DNA from: Candidatus Solincola tengchongensis
GTDB lineage: Bacteria > Actinomycetota > Geothermincolia > Geothermincolales > RBG-13-55-18
Length of the DNA stretch: 30,199 nucleotides
NCBI GenBank assembly: GCA_015711895.1
Contig: JACVJH010000022.1
Coordinates: 1-30,199, forward strand
Reading direction: 5' to 3'
Below are positions 1-7,599 of this stretch, one piece after another (the stretch's first letter is position 1; the number at the start of each line of letters is the position of its first letter). Position numbers and translations under genes: made by a program. The notes below the pieces were generated by a model that was not told the DNA's origin, made no database searches, and was given only the letters and a program-made list of their open reading frames with translations.

Positions 1-1
1 G

Positions 2-874
2 CGATCCGGGCGCCTGGACGAGCTGCTCCGGGCACTGTCGCGAAGGTCCCTGGAGGTTCACCGCCTTGGGGTCCGCGGCGAACCCTCCCCGGAAACGGTG
101 GACCGGGCGGTCCTCGAGCACCGTGGTAAGGGCATCGACCTGGTGGTGGCCGTGGGTGGAGGAAGCGTGCTGGACGCCGGCAAAGCGGTGTCCGCCATGC
201 TCCCACTGGGCGACCCGGTGGAGGACTACATGGAGGGGGTTGGGAAGGCGGCGCACCCCGGGAAGCGTCTCCCCTTCATCGCCGTGCCCACCACGGCGGG
301 CACGGGAAGCGAGGCCACCAACAACGCGGTCATCAGCCGGGTGGGGGAAAATGGTTTCAAGAGGTCTCTCCGCCACCCTTCCCTCTTTCCCGACCTGGCC
401 CTCGTGGACCCCGAGCTGACCCTGACCTGCCCCGCTGAACTCACCGCCGCCTGCGGCATGGACGCCCTCACCCAACTCCTGGAGGCATTTCTCTCACCCC
501 GTTCCGGACCCCTTACCGACGCCCTGGCGCTCAGCGGCATGGAGAAGGTGAGGGAAGGCCTTCTCGCCGCCGTGACCAGGGCCAACGTGGAGGCCCTTTC
601 CCGGCGTTCCGGCGAGCCGGGCCGTTTTCTGGAAAAATATGCTAAAGCAGGGGAGGTGCTCTCCGGGAAGGCGGTAAAGGACGGCCGGGAAGGCTGCCGT
701 GTCCTACTGAATACGCTCGAGAAGTGGACGGAGGAAATGCGCATACCCCGGCTTTCGGCTTTCGGAATCGAGGAGAAGGACCTGCATCGGTTGGCCGAGG
801 AAACCTCTCTCAAGGACAACCCCGTCACCCTGCCTGCGGAGGAGAGGTTTGCCATCCTTGCCTCAAGGCTCTAA
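2..874 (+). CDS. Iron-containing alcohol dehydrogenase family protein, 5'-partial, internally deleted
   Basis: The frame is open from the left window edge, so the N-terminus is missing. The Rossmann-type NAD(P)-binding part is clear: GGGSVLDAGKAVSAM (about 155-200) and PTTAGTGSEATNNAVI (about 290-335). It is followed by the family stretch TAACGMDALTQLLEAF, which keeps the metal-ligand Asp and has Gln where many members have His. From memory of the family, about 55-60 residues should then follow, carrying the other two metal-binding histidines (HG and PHG motifs). Here the protein runs from VREG at about 560 straight into LLAAVTRANVEAL, a segment that normally lies after them. The rest matches the usual C-terminal helical domain (IPRLSAFGI, NPVTLPAEE). 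Family enzymes oxidise alcohols or reduce aldehydes with a divalent metal. This copy is probably inactive or altered. An SDR gene follows after 120 bases. Confidence 0.85.
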   Translation, partial: RSGRLDELLRALSRRSLEVHRLGVRGEPSPETVDRAVLEHRGKGIDLVVAVGGGSVLDAGKAVSAMLPLGDPVEDYMEGVGKAAHPGKRLPFIAVPTTAGTGSEATNNAVISRVGENGFKRSLRHPSLFPDLALVDPELTLTCPAELTAACGMDALTQLLEAFLSPRSGPLTDALALSGMEKVREGLLAAVTRANVEALSRRSGEPGRFLEKYAKAGEVLSGKAVKDGREGCRVLLNTLEKWTEEMRIPRLSAFGIEEKDLHRLAEETSLKDNPVTLPAEERFAILASRL

Positions 875-994
875 AGTTTGGGGGTATGGGATGAGGATCT
901 TGGGCTGGCCTTGAGGGCACATGCGCGGGAGGCAAGAAACCTCGCGGCCGACCGGGCAGGACAAGGAAACGGGTCTTATGGCAGGAGGTCGGAG

Positions 995-1846
995 ATGGGA
1001 TTCTTCGAGGGAAAGACGGCCATCGTCACCGGGGGCGGTTCCGGCATCGGGAGGGCGCTGGCCCATGCCCTTGGGGATGCGGGATGCCGGGTGACCATAA
1101 CGGACATCGTTCCCGAGCGCATAGGCCAGGTTGTGGAGGAACTCAAGGGGAAGGGCGTCCAGGCCCGCGGCTACCGCGTGGACCACTCGCGTTGGGAGGA
1201 GGTGAAGAGGTTCGCCGAGCGCTTTCTCTCCGACTGGGGCTACGTGGACATCCTGTGCAGCAACGCCGGCGTGGGCCTGGGAGGCCGTTTCGTGGAGACC
1301 TCTCTCGAGGACTGGGAATGGGTGCTGGGCGTCAACCTCTGGGGGTGCATCTATACCCTCCATGCCTTCGTCCCCCATATGATCCAGCGCGGGAGCGGCT
1401 CCATATTGATCACCGCCAGCGACGCCGGGCTGGTCTCCATACCGGGAATGGCCGCCTACCAGACCAGCAAGTACGGGGTTGTGGGCCTAGGGGAGACCCT
1501 GCGCATGGAGCTCTACGAGCACGGCATCCGGGTGAGCCTCCTCTGTCCCGGTTTCATCAACACCAACATCATCCGCAACGGGAGGATCTACCTCTACAAC
1601 TCGCAGGGGAGGAGCGCCAAACCGGAGATCGAGAGGTTCTACGCCACGCGGGGCGTGGACCCCTCCGTCGTGGCGGCGGCCGGGCTCAAGGCCCTGGAGA
1701 AGGACATCGGCATCATGCTCGTCCCCTGGTCGCACTCCGGGCCGCAGTACGTGCTCAAGCGCATATCCCCGCAGCTCTACCACGGTCTCTTCCGTTTCCT
1801 ATGGAGAAAAGGGATACTGCACCGCTTCTTCGGAGCCCGGCCCTGA
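995..1846 (+). CDS. Short-chain dehydrogenase/reductase (SDR)
   Basis: This is a 283-residue classical SDR. The cofactor motif TGGGSGIG lies at residues 12-19, and Asp37 at the end of beta-2 (ITDIVP) suggests NAD(H) preference. NAG is at 90-92. The catalytic tetrad is Asn114, Ser142, Tyr155 and Lys159 (YQTSK), with the usual 13-residue Ser-Tyr spacing. The C-terminal 60 residues extend beyond the core and are rich in aromatic and basic residues (FRFLWRKGILHRFF), which might contact membrane or lipid. The ATG at 995 is chosen because AGGAGGT (983-989) sits 5 bases upstream and the protein then starts just before beta-1. An open frame extends back to a TTG at 878 but looks non-coding. The likely role is oxidation or reduction of a hydroxyl/keto group on a lipid or similar substrate; the exact substrate cannot be read from the sequence. 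Confidence 0.93.
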   Translation: MGFFEGKTAIVTGGGSGIGRALAHALGDAGCRVTITDIVPERIGQVVEELKGKGVQARGYRVDHSRWEEVKRFAERFLSDWGYVDILCSNAGVGLGGRFVETSLEDWEWVLGVNLWGCIYTLHAFVPHMIQRGSGSILITASDAGLVSIPGMAAYQTSKYGVVGLGETLRMELYEHGIRVSLLCPGFINTNIIRNGRIYLYNSQGRSAKPEIERFYATRGVDPSVVAAAGLKALEKDIGIMLVPWSHSGPQYVLKRISPQLYHGLFRFLWRKGILHRFFGARP

Positions 1847-2181
1847 GTCCACGGCTCAAGGTGAGGTCTCGAGAAAGGGCGGCGTAAAGAAGGCTTCTTC
1901 CAAGCATTCCCTCCATAGGAGAGGGCAAACGGGGTGGCGGGGATTCCGAGACTCAAAAGCCGCGTCAGGGAAAGGCAGGAGCGGGGATTCTCGTCCCATA
2001 GTCACCGCCGACCCAGGGGAAGGAGCCACAGATACCCGAGAGGAAGGAAAGCCGCCCTCGCCTGAGCGTTCAAGGCCCTCCATGAAGGGGGCGCCTGGAA
2101 TCTCCCTCAACGTCGTCGGGCGGCGGCAGGTTGCCGTCCTCCCGGGGATGGACCGGCTATCTGGGTGTGGCCGGTTTGAGA
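1847..2181. other. Convergent intergenic region without recognisable gene
   Basis: This stretch lies between two convergent stop codons. Open frames crossing it are Arg/Gly/Pro-rich and lack ribosome-binding sites. I see no tRNA, no hairpin with a T-run, and no convincing repeat. Confidence 0.6.
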
Positions 2182-3330
2182 TCATCCCTTGCGGCTGCCG
2201 TAGAGCATGAAGCGGAAGTACTCGCTGTCCTCCAGGCCAGCCCCCAGGGCTCCCACGATCAACGCCAAGCAACTGACGAAGAGGGAGACCCGGAAATAGG
2301 CGGAGAGCGGGACCTTCTCCGTGTCCAGGGCCAGCCACCTGCTCACAAGGGCGCGCGGAAAGAGGGCCATGGAGAGGAAGACGTTCAAGGCGAAGAGTAA
2401 GGCGAAGAGGAGGGCGAAGCCCAAGAACACGCTGATGAGGGTGGCCACGTCGAAAACCGCTGCGTGCACACTGAGCATCTCCCCCTCTCTCCGCAGCAAC
2501 AGACGGTGTTTCCAGATCACGAAAAGGGTGGCCAGAAGTATCAGCCCCACGGCCAGAAGGGCCGTTCTCCAGATGTTCTGGCCCATCCCGAGGTCCCAGA
2601 ACTCGATGGTCATCAGGGAGAGGATGGTGGTGGCCAGCGAGGCGAAGAGGAGGCGAGTGGAACGGTAGACCATGGCCCATGGTCGGAGGGACGTCACCGA
2701 TCTGGCCACCCATACGGGATGTCTGAACACGATCCTCAGGTACCAGGCCAGCCTCGACATCTCCCGCAGCTCCTCCCGGGGGACTGCCTCGACGAGCTCC
2801 CTCAGGTGCATGGAAATCTTCTCCATCGCCCGGGTATCGTACGGGAGCACTTTCTCCTCCCGCAGCAACGCGGGCACTTCGGCTCTCCTCACCCCGTTCA
2901 ACCTGGCCAATGCCTCTAGGAAAAGGTTGAGGAAGAGGGTCTTGGTCGCCTCCCTGCCACCCGGGAGTGACTGCAGCCCGTGGAGGGAGATGACCGCGGA
3001 GGAGTGGCTCACGGAGGCCATCAGCCAGGCAGACGGGCTCTCCCGGGAATCCAACCTCGCCCCGGTCATCACCACGCAGAAGTCCCACCGCCTTTCCAGA
3101 AGCTCCAGGTAGGCGAGGTCGATCATCTTCACGGGACTCAAGGATCCGGCCACGAGGGCCGTGTCTGGTGCCATCTCCACCTTCCAGGTAAATTCGGGGA
3201 AGTGAGTCTGCAGCTCGGCCAGGATGTGGGGGAGGAACTCCTCCATCAGTCCTCTCGAGGCCTCGTCGGTAGCCATGAGGCCAACGGTCACCGGTTCTGT
3301 CCCCGATATCTCCGAGAACTTCCGCCTCAT
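2182..3330 (-). CDS. Unrecognised membrane protein with soluble N-terminal domain
   Basis: From ATG 3330 the product has 382 residues. Residues 1-215 are soluble, with an alpha/beta feel (VTVGLMATDEAS, FCVVMTGARLD, AVISLHGLQ). This is followed by at least four hydrophobic segments at about 226-243, 254-273, 294-323 (long, possibly two helices) and 345-365, and a short tail. I do not recognise the family. The membrane part resembles a generic 4-5 helix anchor, and the N-terminal domain could bind a ligand or be an enzyme remnant. The frame continues upstream to 3738, but that part is Arg/Gly/Pro-rich and does not read like protein. A GGAGG lies 17 bases upstream of the ATG and AAGGA about 8, so the start is moderately certain. 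The gene stands alone, and a possible -10 (TAAAAT, minus strand 3383-3378) lies about 48 bases upstream. Confidence 0.75.
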   Translation of the reverse strand: MRRKFSEISGTEPVTVGLMATDEASRGLMEEFLPHILAELQTHFPEFTWKVEMAPDTALVAGSLSPVKMIDLAYLELLERRWDFCVVMTGARLDSRESPSAWLMASVSHSSAVISLHGLQSLPGGREATKTLFLNLFLEALARLNGVRRAEVPALLREEKVLPYDTRAMEKISMHLRELVEAVPREELREMSRLAWYLRIVFRHPVWVARSVTSLRPWAMVYRSTRLLFASLATTILSLMTIEFWDLGMGQNIWRTALLAVGLILLATLFVIWKHRLLLRREGEMLSVHAAVFDVATLISVFLGFALLFALLFALNVFLSMALFPRALVSRWLALDTEKVPLSAYFRVSLFVSCLALIVGALGAGLEDSEYFRFMLYGSRKG

Positions 3331-3853
3331 CCGCGCACCATCCTTGTCCTCCGGCCGGATAGGCCACGCCCAACCAGATTTTACATATCCCGTGAAAAAA
3401 CATGAATTCGCGAAGCTCACACGCAACAAGAGGAGCTCGCCCGACTCGGGATGCGCGGCGCCGGAACGGGAGGAGAAGGCTGCAGGTTTTCCCGCCGGCG
3501 GGAAACCCGGGAATCCTCTGCGCCCTTCGCTCCCATGTGCCCTCTTCAAAGCGGCTTCTTCCTCCCGGGTTCGGCGCTGCCCGGCTGCCCTTTTTCCCGT
3601 CGCCGCGGTTTCGGACATGGAGATGCCGACCCCACCAACTAGGGAGACATGAAGAGAAGAGCGGGAGGCACGGTGGCCGATCCACGAAACCGGGCACCAC
3701 GCCGTCGGCCCTGACCCGCCGTCACGTGCGCTACCCAACCACTACGCGCCCGCGACTCCCGGAAAACGGCAAGAAGGGAGGGGCTAATGAAATGGAGGGC
3801 TTTGCAGCAGGAAAAAGAGTAAAGCTGGAGCCACTCGCCTCCAGCTGATGCTC
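3331..3853. other. Long intergenic region holding a perfect 18-bp palindrome
   Basis: The region lies between the 5' end of a membrane-protein gene (minus strand) and the 3' end of tRNA-Gly (minus strand). No open frame in it reads like a protein. It contains a possible promoter for the membrane protein (minus strand TAAAAT at 3383-3378) and the palindrome at 3488-3505. Confidence 0.55.
3488..3505. repeat. Perfect 18-bp palindrome, possible operator
   Basis: TTTCCCGCCGGCGGGAAA reads identically on both strands with no central spacer. There is no T-run, so it is not a normal terminator. A dimeric regulator site is possible. It lies about 160 bases upstream of the minus-strand membrane-protein start. 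Confidence 0.5.
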
Positions 3854-3929
3854 TGGAGCGGGTCACGGGGATCGAACCCGCGGCCTCGAGCTTGGGAAGC
3901 TCGCGCTCTGCCAACTGAGCTAGACCCGC
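3854..3929 (-). tRNA. tRNA-Gly (anticodon CCC), CCA encoded
   Basis: On the minus strand a full cloverleaf can be drawn. The 7-bp acceptor stem is GCGGGTC/GACCCGC, the D-arm is GCTC..GAGC, and the anticodon stem CGAGC/GCTCG encloses the 7-base loop TTCCCAA (anticodon CCC, reading GGG). The T-arm carries TTCGATC. Position 73 is T, followed by an encoded CCA. The length is 76 bases. An extended -10 element GTGTTATAAT sits 14 bases upstream of the 5' end. Confidence 0.97.
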
Positions 3930-3943
3930 CCTTTCTGGTGCAT

Positions 3944-3953
3944 ATTATAACAC
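3944..3953 (-). promoter_or_regulatory. Extended -10 promoter element for tRNA-Gly
   Basis: Minus-strand GTGTTATAAT contains the extended -10 consensus TGnTATAAT. It ends 14 bases before the mature tRNA 5' end. No good -35 is visible at the expected spacing, which fits an extended -10 promoter. The same ten bases recur before two other minus-strand units. Confidence 0.65.
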
Positions 3954-4066
3954 AAGCATCAACACCGTCTTCACGCCCTTTCGCCAGATTCCATAAGCGG
4001 GATCTGTCGATATCCACGGAAATTGACAATCGTCATGGAGGTTCAGGTGGAATATCTCGATTATTT

Positions 4067-4074
4067 TATAAAAT
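4067..4074 (+). promoter_or_regulatory. Probable -10 region of the surface-protein/rnfD operon
   Basis: TATAAAAT in an AT-rich patch would start transcription near 4080. That is just upstream of the GGAGG at 4089-4093 and the TTG at 4098. No good -35 lies at the usual distance. Confidence 0.4.
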
Positions 4075-4097
4075 CTCACTCGCGGATCGGAGGAATC

Positions 4098-4844
4098 TTG
4101 AAAAGGTCGGCCAAAACAAGGTTCCTGGCGGGCTTTTTCGCCTATGCGGTAATCGTAGCGGTGACCCTAGGTGTATCCGTCGGAGGCCGCTACCACGGAA
4201 ACGGGACGAAGGAAAACGGGCAGGATACTTTCTCCTCCGCGTCCCCTCCGGGGGGAAGCGAGACGGTCGCGGACACGACCACCGCCGCTTCACCCGCTCC
4301 CGGGGAAAGCGAGCCGGACCTCTTGGCCTCGGCTTCCCCGATCTCCGGGTTCTCGGAGAGCGGTACCGCGACCGACATGAACGCCGGCGCGTCTCCTGCG
4401 GCCCGTCGAGGAACAAATGCAGCCCCCGACATGGTCACGGGGCCCTCACCTGCGCCCGGAACGGGGAGCACTCCGCCTCCTGACCTGGAGACCGGGCCCT
4501 CGCCAGCACCTGCCCCGGGCACGGGGTCTACCCCACCGCCGGATCTGGAGACCGGACCCTCTCCTGCGCCGCCGCCAAACCCGGCGCCCACCCCATCCCC
4601 GGACACGGAGACCGGACCCTCACCAGCCCCCGGAACGGGGAAGACGAAACCCCCCGCACCGAAACCGGAGGACGATGAGAAGGAGGAGGACGATGTGCCG
4701 AAACCGAAGCCGCCAAAGGAGGGGAAAAGTAAGACCTCAGCCCTCCTCTACCTGGCGCCGCTCCTTGGAATCTTCGCCATGAACTTCGTGGGATTGGGCG
4801 CCGGCGGACGCCGCCATTCAAGAAAGGACGAGGTGGAGCGTTGA
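4098..4844 (+). CDS. Proline-rich repeat protein, secreted and C-terminally membrane-anchored
   Basis: From TTG 4098 the product has 248 residues. It starts with a signal-like segment: basic KRSAKTR, then a hydrophobic stretch FLAGFFAYAVIVAVTLGVSV. A long low-complexity Ser/Thr/Pro/Ala region follows, containing four imperfect copies of about 20 residues built on the pattern D-x-x-TGPSPAP-GTGSTPPP (4432-4655). Next come an acidic patch (DDEKEEDD), a Lys/Pro-rich linker, a hydrophobic helix (ALLYLAPLLGIFAMNFVGLG) and a basic tail (RRHSRKDEVER). The layout is that of a protein spanning the cell envelope and held by a C-terminal membrane segment; no LPxTG is present. TTG 4098 is preferred because GGAGG lies 4 bases upstream and the likely -10 lies at 4067-4074. 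ATG 4035 is an in-frame alternative but lies before that -10. Its stop overlaps the next start (TTGA), implying coupled translation with the RnfD-like gene. Confidence 0.75.
   Translation: MKRSAKTRFLAGFFAYAVIVAVTLGVSVGGRYHGNGTKENGQDTFSSASPPGGSETVADTTTAASPAPGESEPDLLASASPISGFSESGTATDMNAGASPAARRGTNAAPDMVTGPSPAPGTGSTPPPDLETGPSPAPAPGTGSTPPPDLETGPSPAPPPNPAPTPSPDTETGPSPAPGTGKTKPPAPKPEDDEKEEDDVPKPKPPKEGKSKTSALLYLAPLLGIFAMNFVGLGAGGRRHSRKDEVER
4432..4655 (+). repeat. Imperfect ~60-bp coding tandem repeats (Pro-rich)
   Basis: Four in-frame copies of a roughly 60-base unit encode variants of (D-x-E/V-TGPSPAP..GTGSTPPP). Copies 2 and 3 are closest, sharing GTGSTPPPDLETGPSPAP. The repeat lies inside the surface-protein gene and could vary in copy number between strains. 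Confidence 0.8.
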
Positions 4845-5938
4845 GCGGTGGAGCAAGCCCACCACCCCATCTGCACAAAGCTGGGAGTTCGATTCCCCGC
4901 GCCATGCTGCACGTGATCGTCGCCCTCCTCCCCGCTCTGGCGGTGGCGACGGTGGTCTTCGGCATGAGCGTCGTCTCCCTGGTCTCCGTGAGCATCGTGG
5001 CCGCCGTGCTCACGGAGCTGCTCCTGCACGCGCTCCTGCGGCGCAGGATAACGCTCTATGACCTCAGCGCCGTGGTGACCGGCCTGCTCTTCGCTTTCCT
5101 GCTCCCACCCACGACGCCGCTGTGGGTGGCCGCGGCGGGAGCCTTCCTGGCCGTGGCCTTTGGGAAGGAACTCTTCGGAGGGCTGGGGAATAACGTATTC
5201 AACCCCGCTCTGCTCGCCCGGGTGATCATCATGTTCACCCCGCTCTCGGTGTACCTGTCGAAATTCGTGCAACCCTTCTTCTGGAGGCAGGTGGGATTCT
5301 TCACCCCTGTGAGCACACACGTCGTCGACCGCGCCGCCGGAGCCGTCATCTACCGGACCTTCTCCGGAGTGAGACTCGATGCCGTGAACGCGGCCACACC
5401 CCTTTCCCTCCTCCATGCGGGCCGGTTGTCGAAGGCCGTTACCGGGGCCACTCCGGTGGGCGCCGTATGGCTCACTCCCGCCGGCAGGCCGACCTCCCTC
5501 TCGCTCTTTCTGGGCCTCAGGAGCGGGAGCATCGGGGAGGTATCCATTCTCGCCCTGGTCCTTGGAGGCCTCTATCTGATCTGGCGAGGGACCATAAACT
5601 GGCGCATCCCCGTGGGCATCCTGGCCTCCTTCACCCTCTTCAACCTGGCGGCCGGAAGGGACCCCCTTTACCAGCTGCTCAGCGGAGCCCTGGTCCTGGG
5701 GGCCTTCTTCATGGCCACCGATTGGGTGACCAGCCCCATGAACAACTACGGGGTGTGGATCTACGCCCTGGGCATCGGGGTGACCGTTGCCGTGCTGCGC
5801 AGCATGGATTTCCATCCGGAAGCGGTGGCCGTGGCCATACTCAACTGGAATCTCCTCAGCCGGGTCATCGACCGCCTGGTGGTCAGGCCGCGCTTCGGCG
5901 AGCCGAGGTGGCGCGTCCTCAATCTCGGCAGGCCCTGA
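4841..5938 (+). CDS. RnfD/NqrB-like membrane flavoprotein subunit, outside an rnf operon
   Basis: This is a 365-residue polytopic membrane protein with about nine to ten hydrophobic helices. The N-terminal SPPPH followed by VIVALLPAL matches the family's SPSPH...DVIIALLPAL opening, so the TTG start at 4841, which overlaps the previous stop, is well supported. The family motif GGLGNNVFNPAL is at 113-124. DAVNAATPLSLL at 180-191 fits the site where RnfD carries FMN covalently bound to Thr (here Thr186). A second look-alike, AVTGATP, gives Thr204. RnfD and NqrB pass electrons across the membrane in the ion-pumping Rnf and Nqr complexes. No rnfA, B, C, E or G, no FMN-binding partner and no ApbE flavin transferase lies in the window. 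The role is therefore probably a stand-alone trans-membrane electron carrier, with the coupled surface protein as a candidate partner. Confidence 0.88.
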   Translation: MSGGASPPPHLHKAGSSIPRAMLHVIVALLPALAVATVVFGMSVVSLVSVSIVAAVLTELLLHALLRRRITLYDLSAVVTGLLFAFLLPPTTPLWVAAAGAFLAVAFGKELFGGLGNNVFNPALLARVIIMFTPLSVYLSKFVQPFFWRQVGFFTPVSTHVVDRAAGAVIYRTFSGVRLDAVNAATPLSLLHAGRLSKAVTGATPVGAVWLTPAGRPTSLSLFLGLRSGSIGEVSILALVLGGLYLIWRGTINWRIPVGILASFTLFNLAAGRDPLYQLLSGALVLGAFFMATDWVTSPMNNYGVWIYALGIGVTVAVLRSMDFHPEAVAVAILNWNLLSRVIDRLVVRPRFGEPRWRVLNLGRP

Positions 5939-6141
5939 ACACCGGGCCGTACCGGAACCCCTCCCGCGAGCCCGGCGAGGAACCGAGCTGTGGTCCACGA
6001 CAATCCGTGTGGACCCTTGTCACCGCCTGCCATCATAGCATAGCCGTCTCCAGGTTTTCTGAAGGGATTCGGCTATGATAAGGTACTCTGGGTGTTTCGG
6101 TGGCCTCCGGGCATATGCATGCCCGGTGAGGTGTGGTGGTC

Positions 6142-7437
6142 ATGACCGAGAGCATTACCGACGAAAGGGACCTCTTCCGTCCCGGGAACATTGGGGGGCT
6201 GGAGCTGCCCAACCGCTTCGTGCACAGCGCCACCTGCGAGAACATGGCTACATCCTCGGGCGAGGTCACCGACCGGCTGGTGGAGAGGTACCGCCGCCTT
6301 GCCCGCGGCGAAGTGGGGTTGATCATCACCGGGCACATGTACGTCCAACCCTCGGGCAAGGCGCATGCCTTCCAGACCGGAATCTACGCGGACGGGCTGG
6401 TACCCGGCCTCCGCAGGCTTGTGGAAGAGGTTCACGGCGAAGGCGGGAGAATAGTCTTCCAGATCTCCCATGCCGGAAGGCAAACCACAAGGAAATTGAT
6501 CGCATCCCGGCCCATGGGGCCCTCCGATCATCGCAGGGATCCCCTTTTCCTGGTCAAACCCCGCAGGATGACCGAAGCGGAGATTCTCGAGGTCCTCACT
6601 GCCTTCCGGGAGGCAGCCCGGCGGGCGGTGGAGGCCGGGGCGGACGGGGTGCAGATTCACGCCGCTCACGGCTACCTCGTGAACCAGTTCCTCTCCCCCT
6701 TCTTCAACCGCCGGGATGACGCCTGGGGCGGGGATGACGAGAGGCGTTTCCGTTTCCTCGGGGAGATCATCAGAGCCGTCAGGGAGATCCTGCCCCCGGA
6801 GCGTCCGCTGCTGGTCAAGCTGAATGCCGACGATTGCACACCGCAAGAAGGCATCACGCCATCCCTCGCGGCCAGGTACGTGGAATGGATGAGTGGGATG
6901 GGGGTGGACGCGGTGGAGATAAGCCGCGGAGGCTGGTTCAACTTCCTGGAGACCTTGCGCGGCGAGGTCCCCCTGCGGGAGATGGTGTACATATCTCCTT
7001 GGTGGAAAAAATTCCCAGCTTATCTCCTCATGCGCCGCGAGGTGGGGAGACACGACCTGGTGGAGGCCTACAACCTGGAAGCGGCGAGGGCCGTGAGGCC
7101 CTTCCTGGGACGGGGCAAGCTCATCCTGGTGGGAGGCCTGCGCACCCTGGAACGGATGCGGGAACTCCTGACAGAAGGCGAGGCCGATTTCGTCTCCCTC
7201 TGCCGGCCCCTCATCCGGGAACCCGACCTGGTACGGAAGTTTCGCCAGGGCCGGGCCAGCGGAGCCTCATGCACATCCTGCAACCGCTGCATCGTGGCCA
7301 TCACTTACGAGCTTCCCGTGGCCTGCTACCGGCAGACGTCCCTGAGGCGCATGCGACCACGCCGATGGGAAACGGCGCAAAGGCCGGAAGGCCTTGGGCA
7401 TACGGCATGGAGCCCTCCACCGGACCAAACCGCATGA
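6142..7437 (+). CDS. Old-yellow-enzyme family NADH:flavin oxidoreductase with Fe-S site
   Basis: The product is a 431-residue TIM-barrel FMN oxidoreductase. The opening LFRPGNIGGLELPNRFVHSAT is typical. His173 and His176 in QIHAAHGYLVNQFLSP, followed by RRDDAWGG, form the conserved active-site region, and GGL at 331-333 plus FVSLCRPLIREPDL bind the FMN phosphate side. Near the end, C377-x2-C380-x2-C383-x11-C395 should hold a 4Fe-4S cluster as in 2,4-dienoyl-CoA reductase relatives. The protein stops soon after, so the FAD/NAD(P) domain of the long members is absent and electrons must come from elsewhere. Likely substrates are enoates or enoyl-CoA-type double bonds. ATG 6142 follows GTGAGGTG; GTG 6133 is also possible. 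The last 30 residues are atypical (Pro/Arg-rich). A possible -10, TATGAT, lies at 6074-6079. Confidence 0.92.
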   Translation: MTESITDERDLFRPGNIGGLELPNRFVHSATCENMATSSGEVTDRLVERYRRLARGEVGLIITGHMYVQPSGKAHAFQTGIYADGLVPGLRRLVEEVHGEGGRIVFQISHAGRQTTRKLIASRPMGPSDHRRDPLFLVKPRRMTEAEILEVLTAFREAARRAVEAGADGVQIHAAHGYLVNQFLSPFFNRRDDAWGGDDERRFRFLGEIIRAVREILPPERPLLVKLNADDCTPQEGITPSLAARYVEWMSGMGVDAVEISRGGWFNFLETLRGEVPLREMVYISPWWKKFPAYLLMRREVGRHDLVEAYNLEAARAVRPFLGRGKLILVGGLRTLERMRELLTEGEADFVSLCRPLIREPDLVRKFRQGRASGASCTSCNRCIVAITYELPVACYRQTSLRRMRPRRWETAQRPEGLGHTAWSPPPDQTA

Positions 7438-7536
7438 GAGGCAATACGTTACACCCCCACCCAAGATCACGCGCCTCAAGGGATGGCCGCACGGCATCCG
7501 ATCCCTGCTCTGAGGAGGTCGCGGAACCGGGGGATG

Positions 7537-7567
7537 AAAAACGGCCGGGACGCGTGGTCCCGGCCGT
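7537..7567 (-). terminator. Rho-independent terminator of the acyl-CoA ligase gene
   Basis: On the minus strand a perfect 10-bp stem (ACGGCCGGGA/TCCCGGCCGT, 7-base loop) is followed directly by a T-run. It lies about 33 bases after the stop codon at 7600. Confidence 0.85.
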
Positions 7568-7599
7568 GGCAACAGGCCTTCCCAGTAGCGTGAATCCGG

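Noticed and set aside
1856..3700. 614-codon minus-strand open frame overlapping the membrane-protein gene
   Set aside because: Arg/Gly/Pro-rich product with no domains. The other minus-strand frame encodes clear membrane helices, so this is a high-GC shadow.
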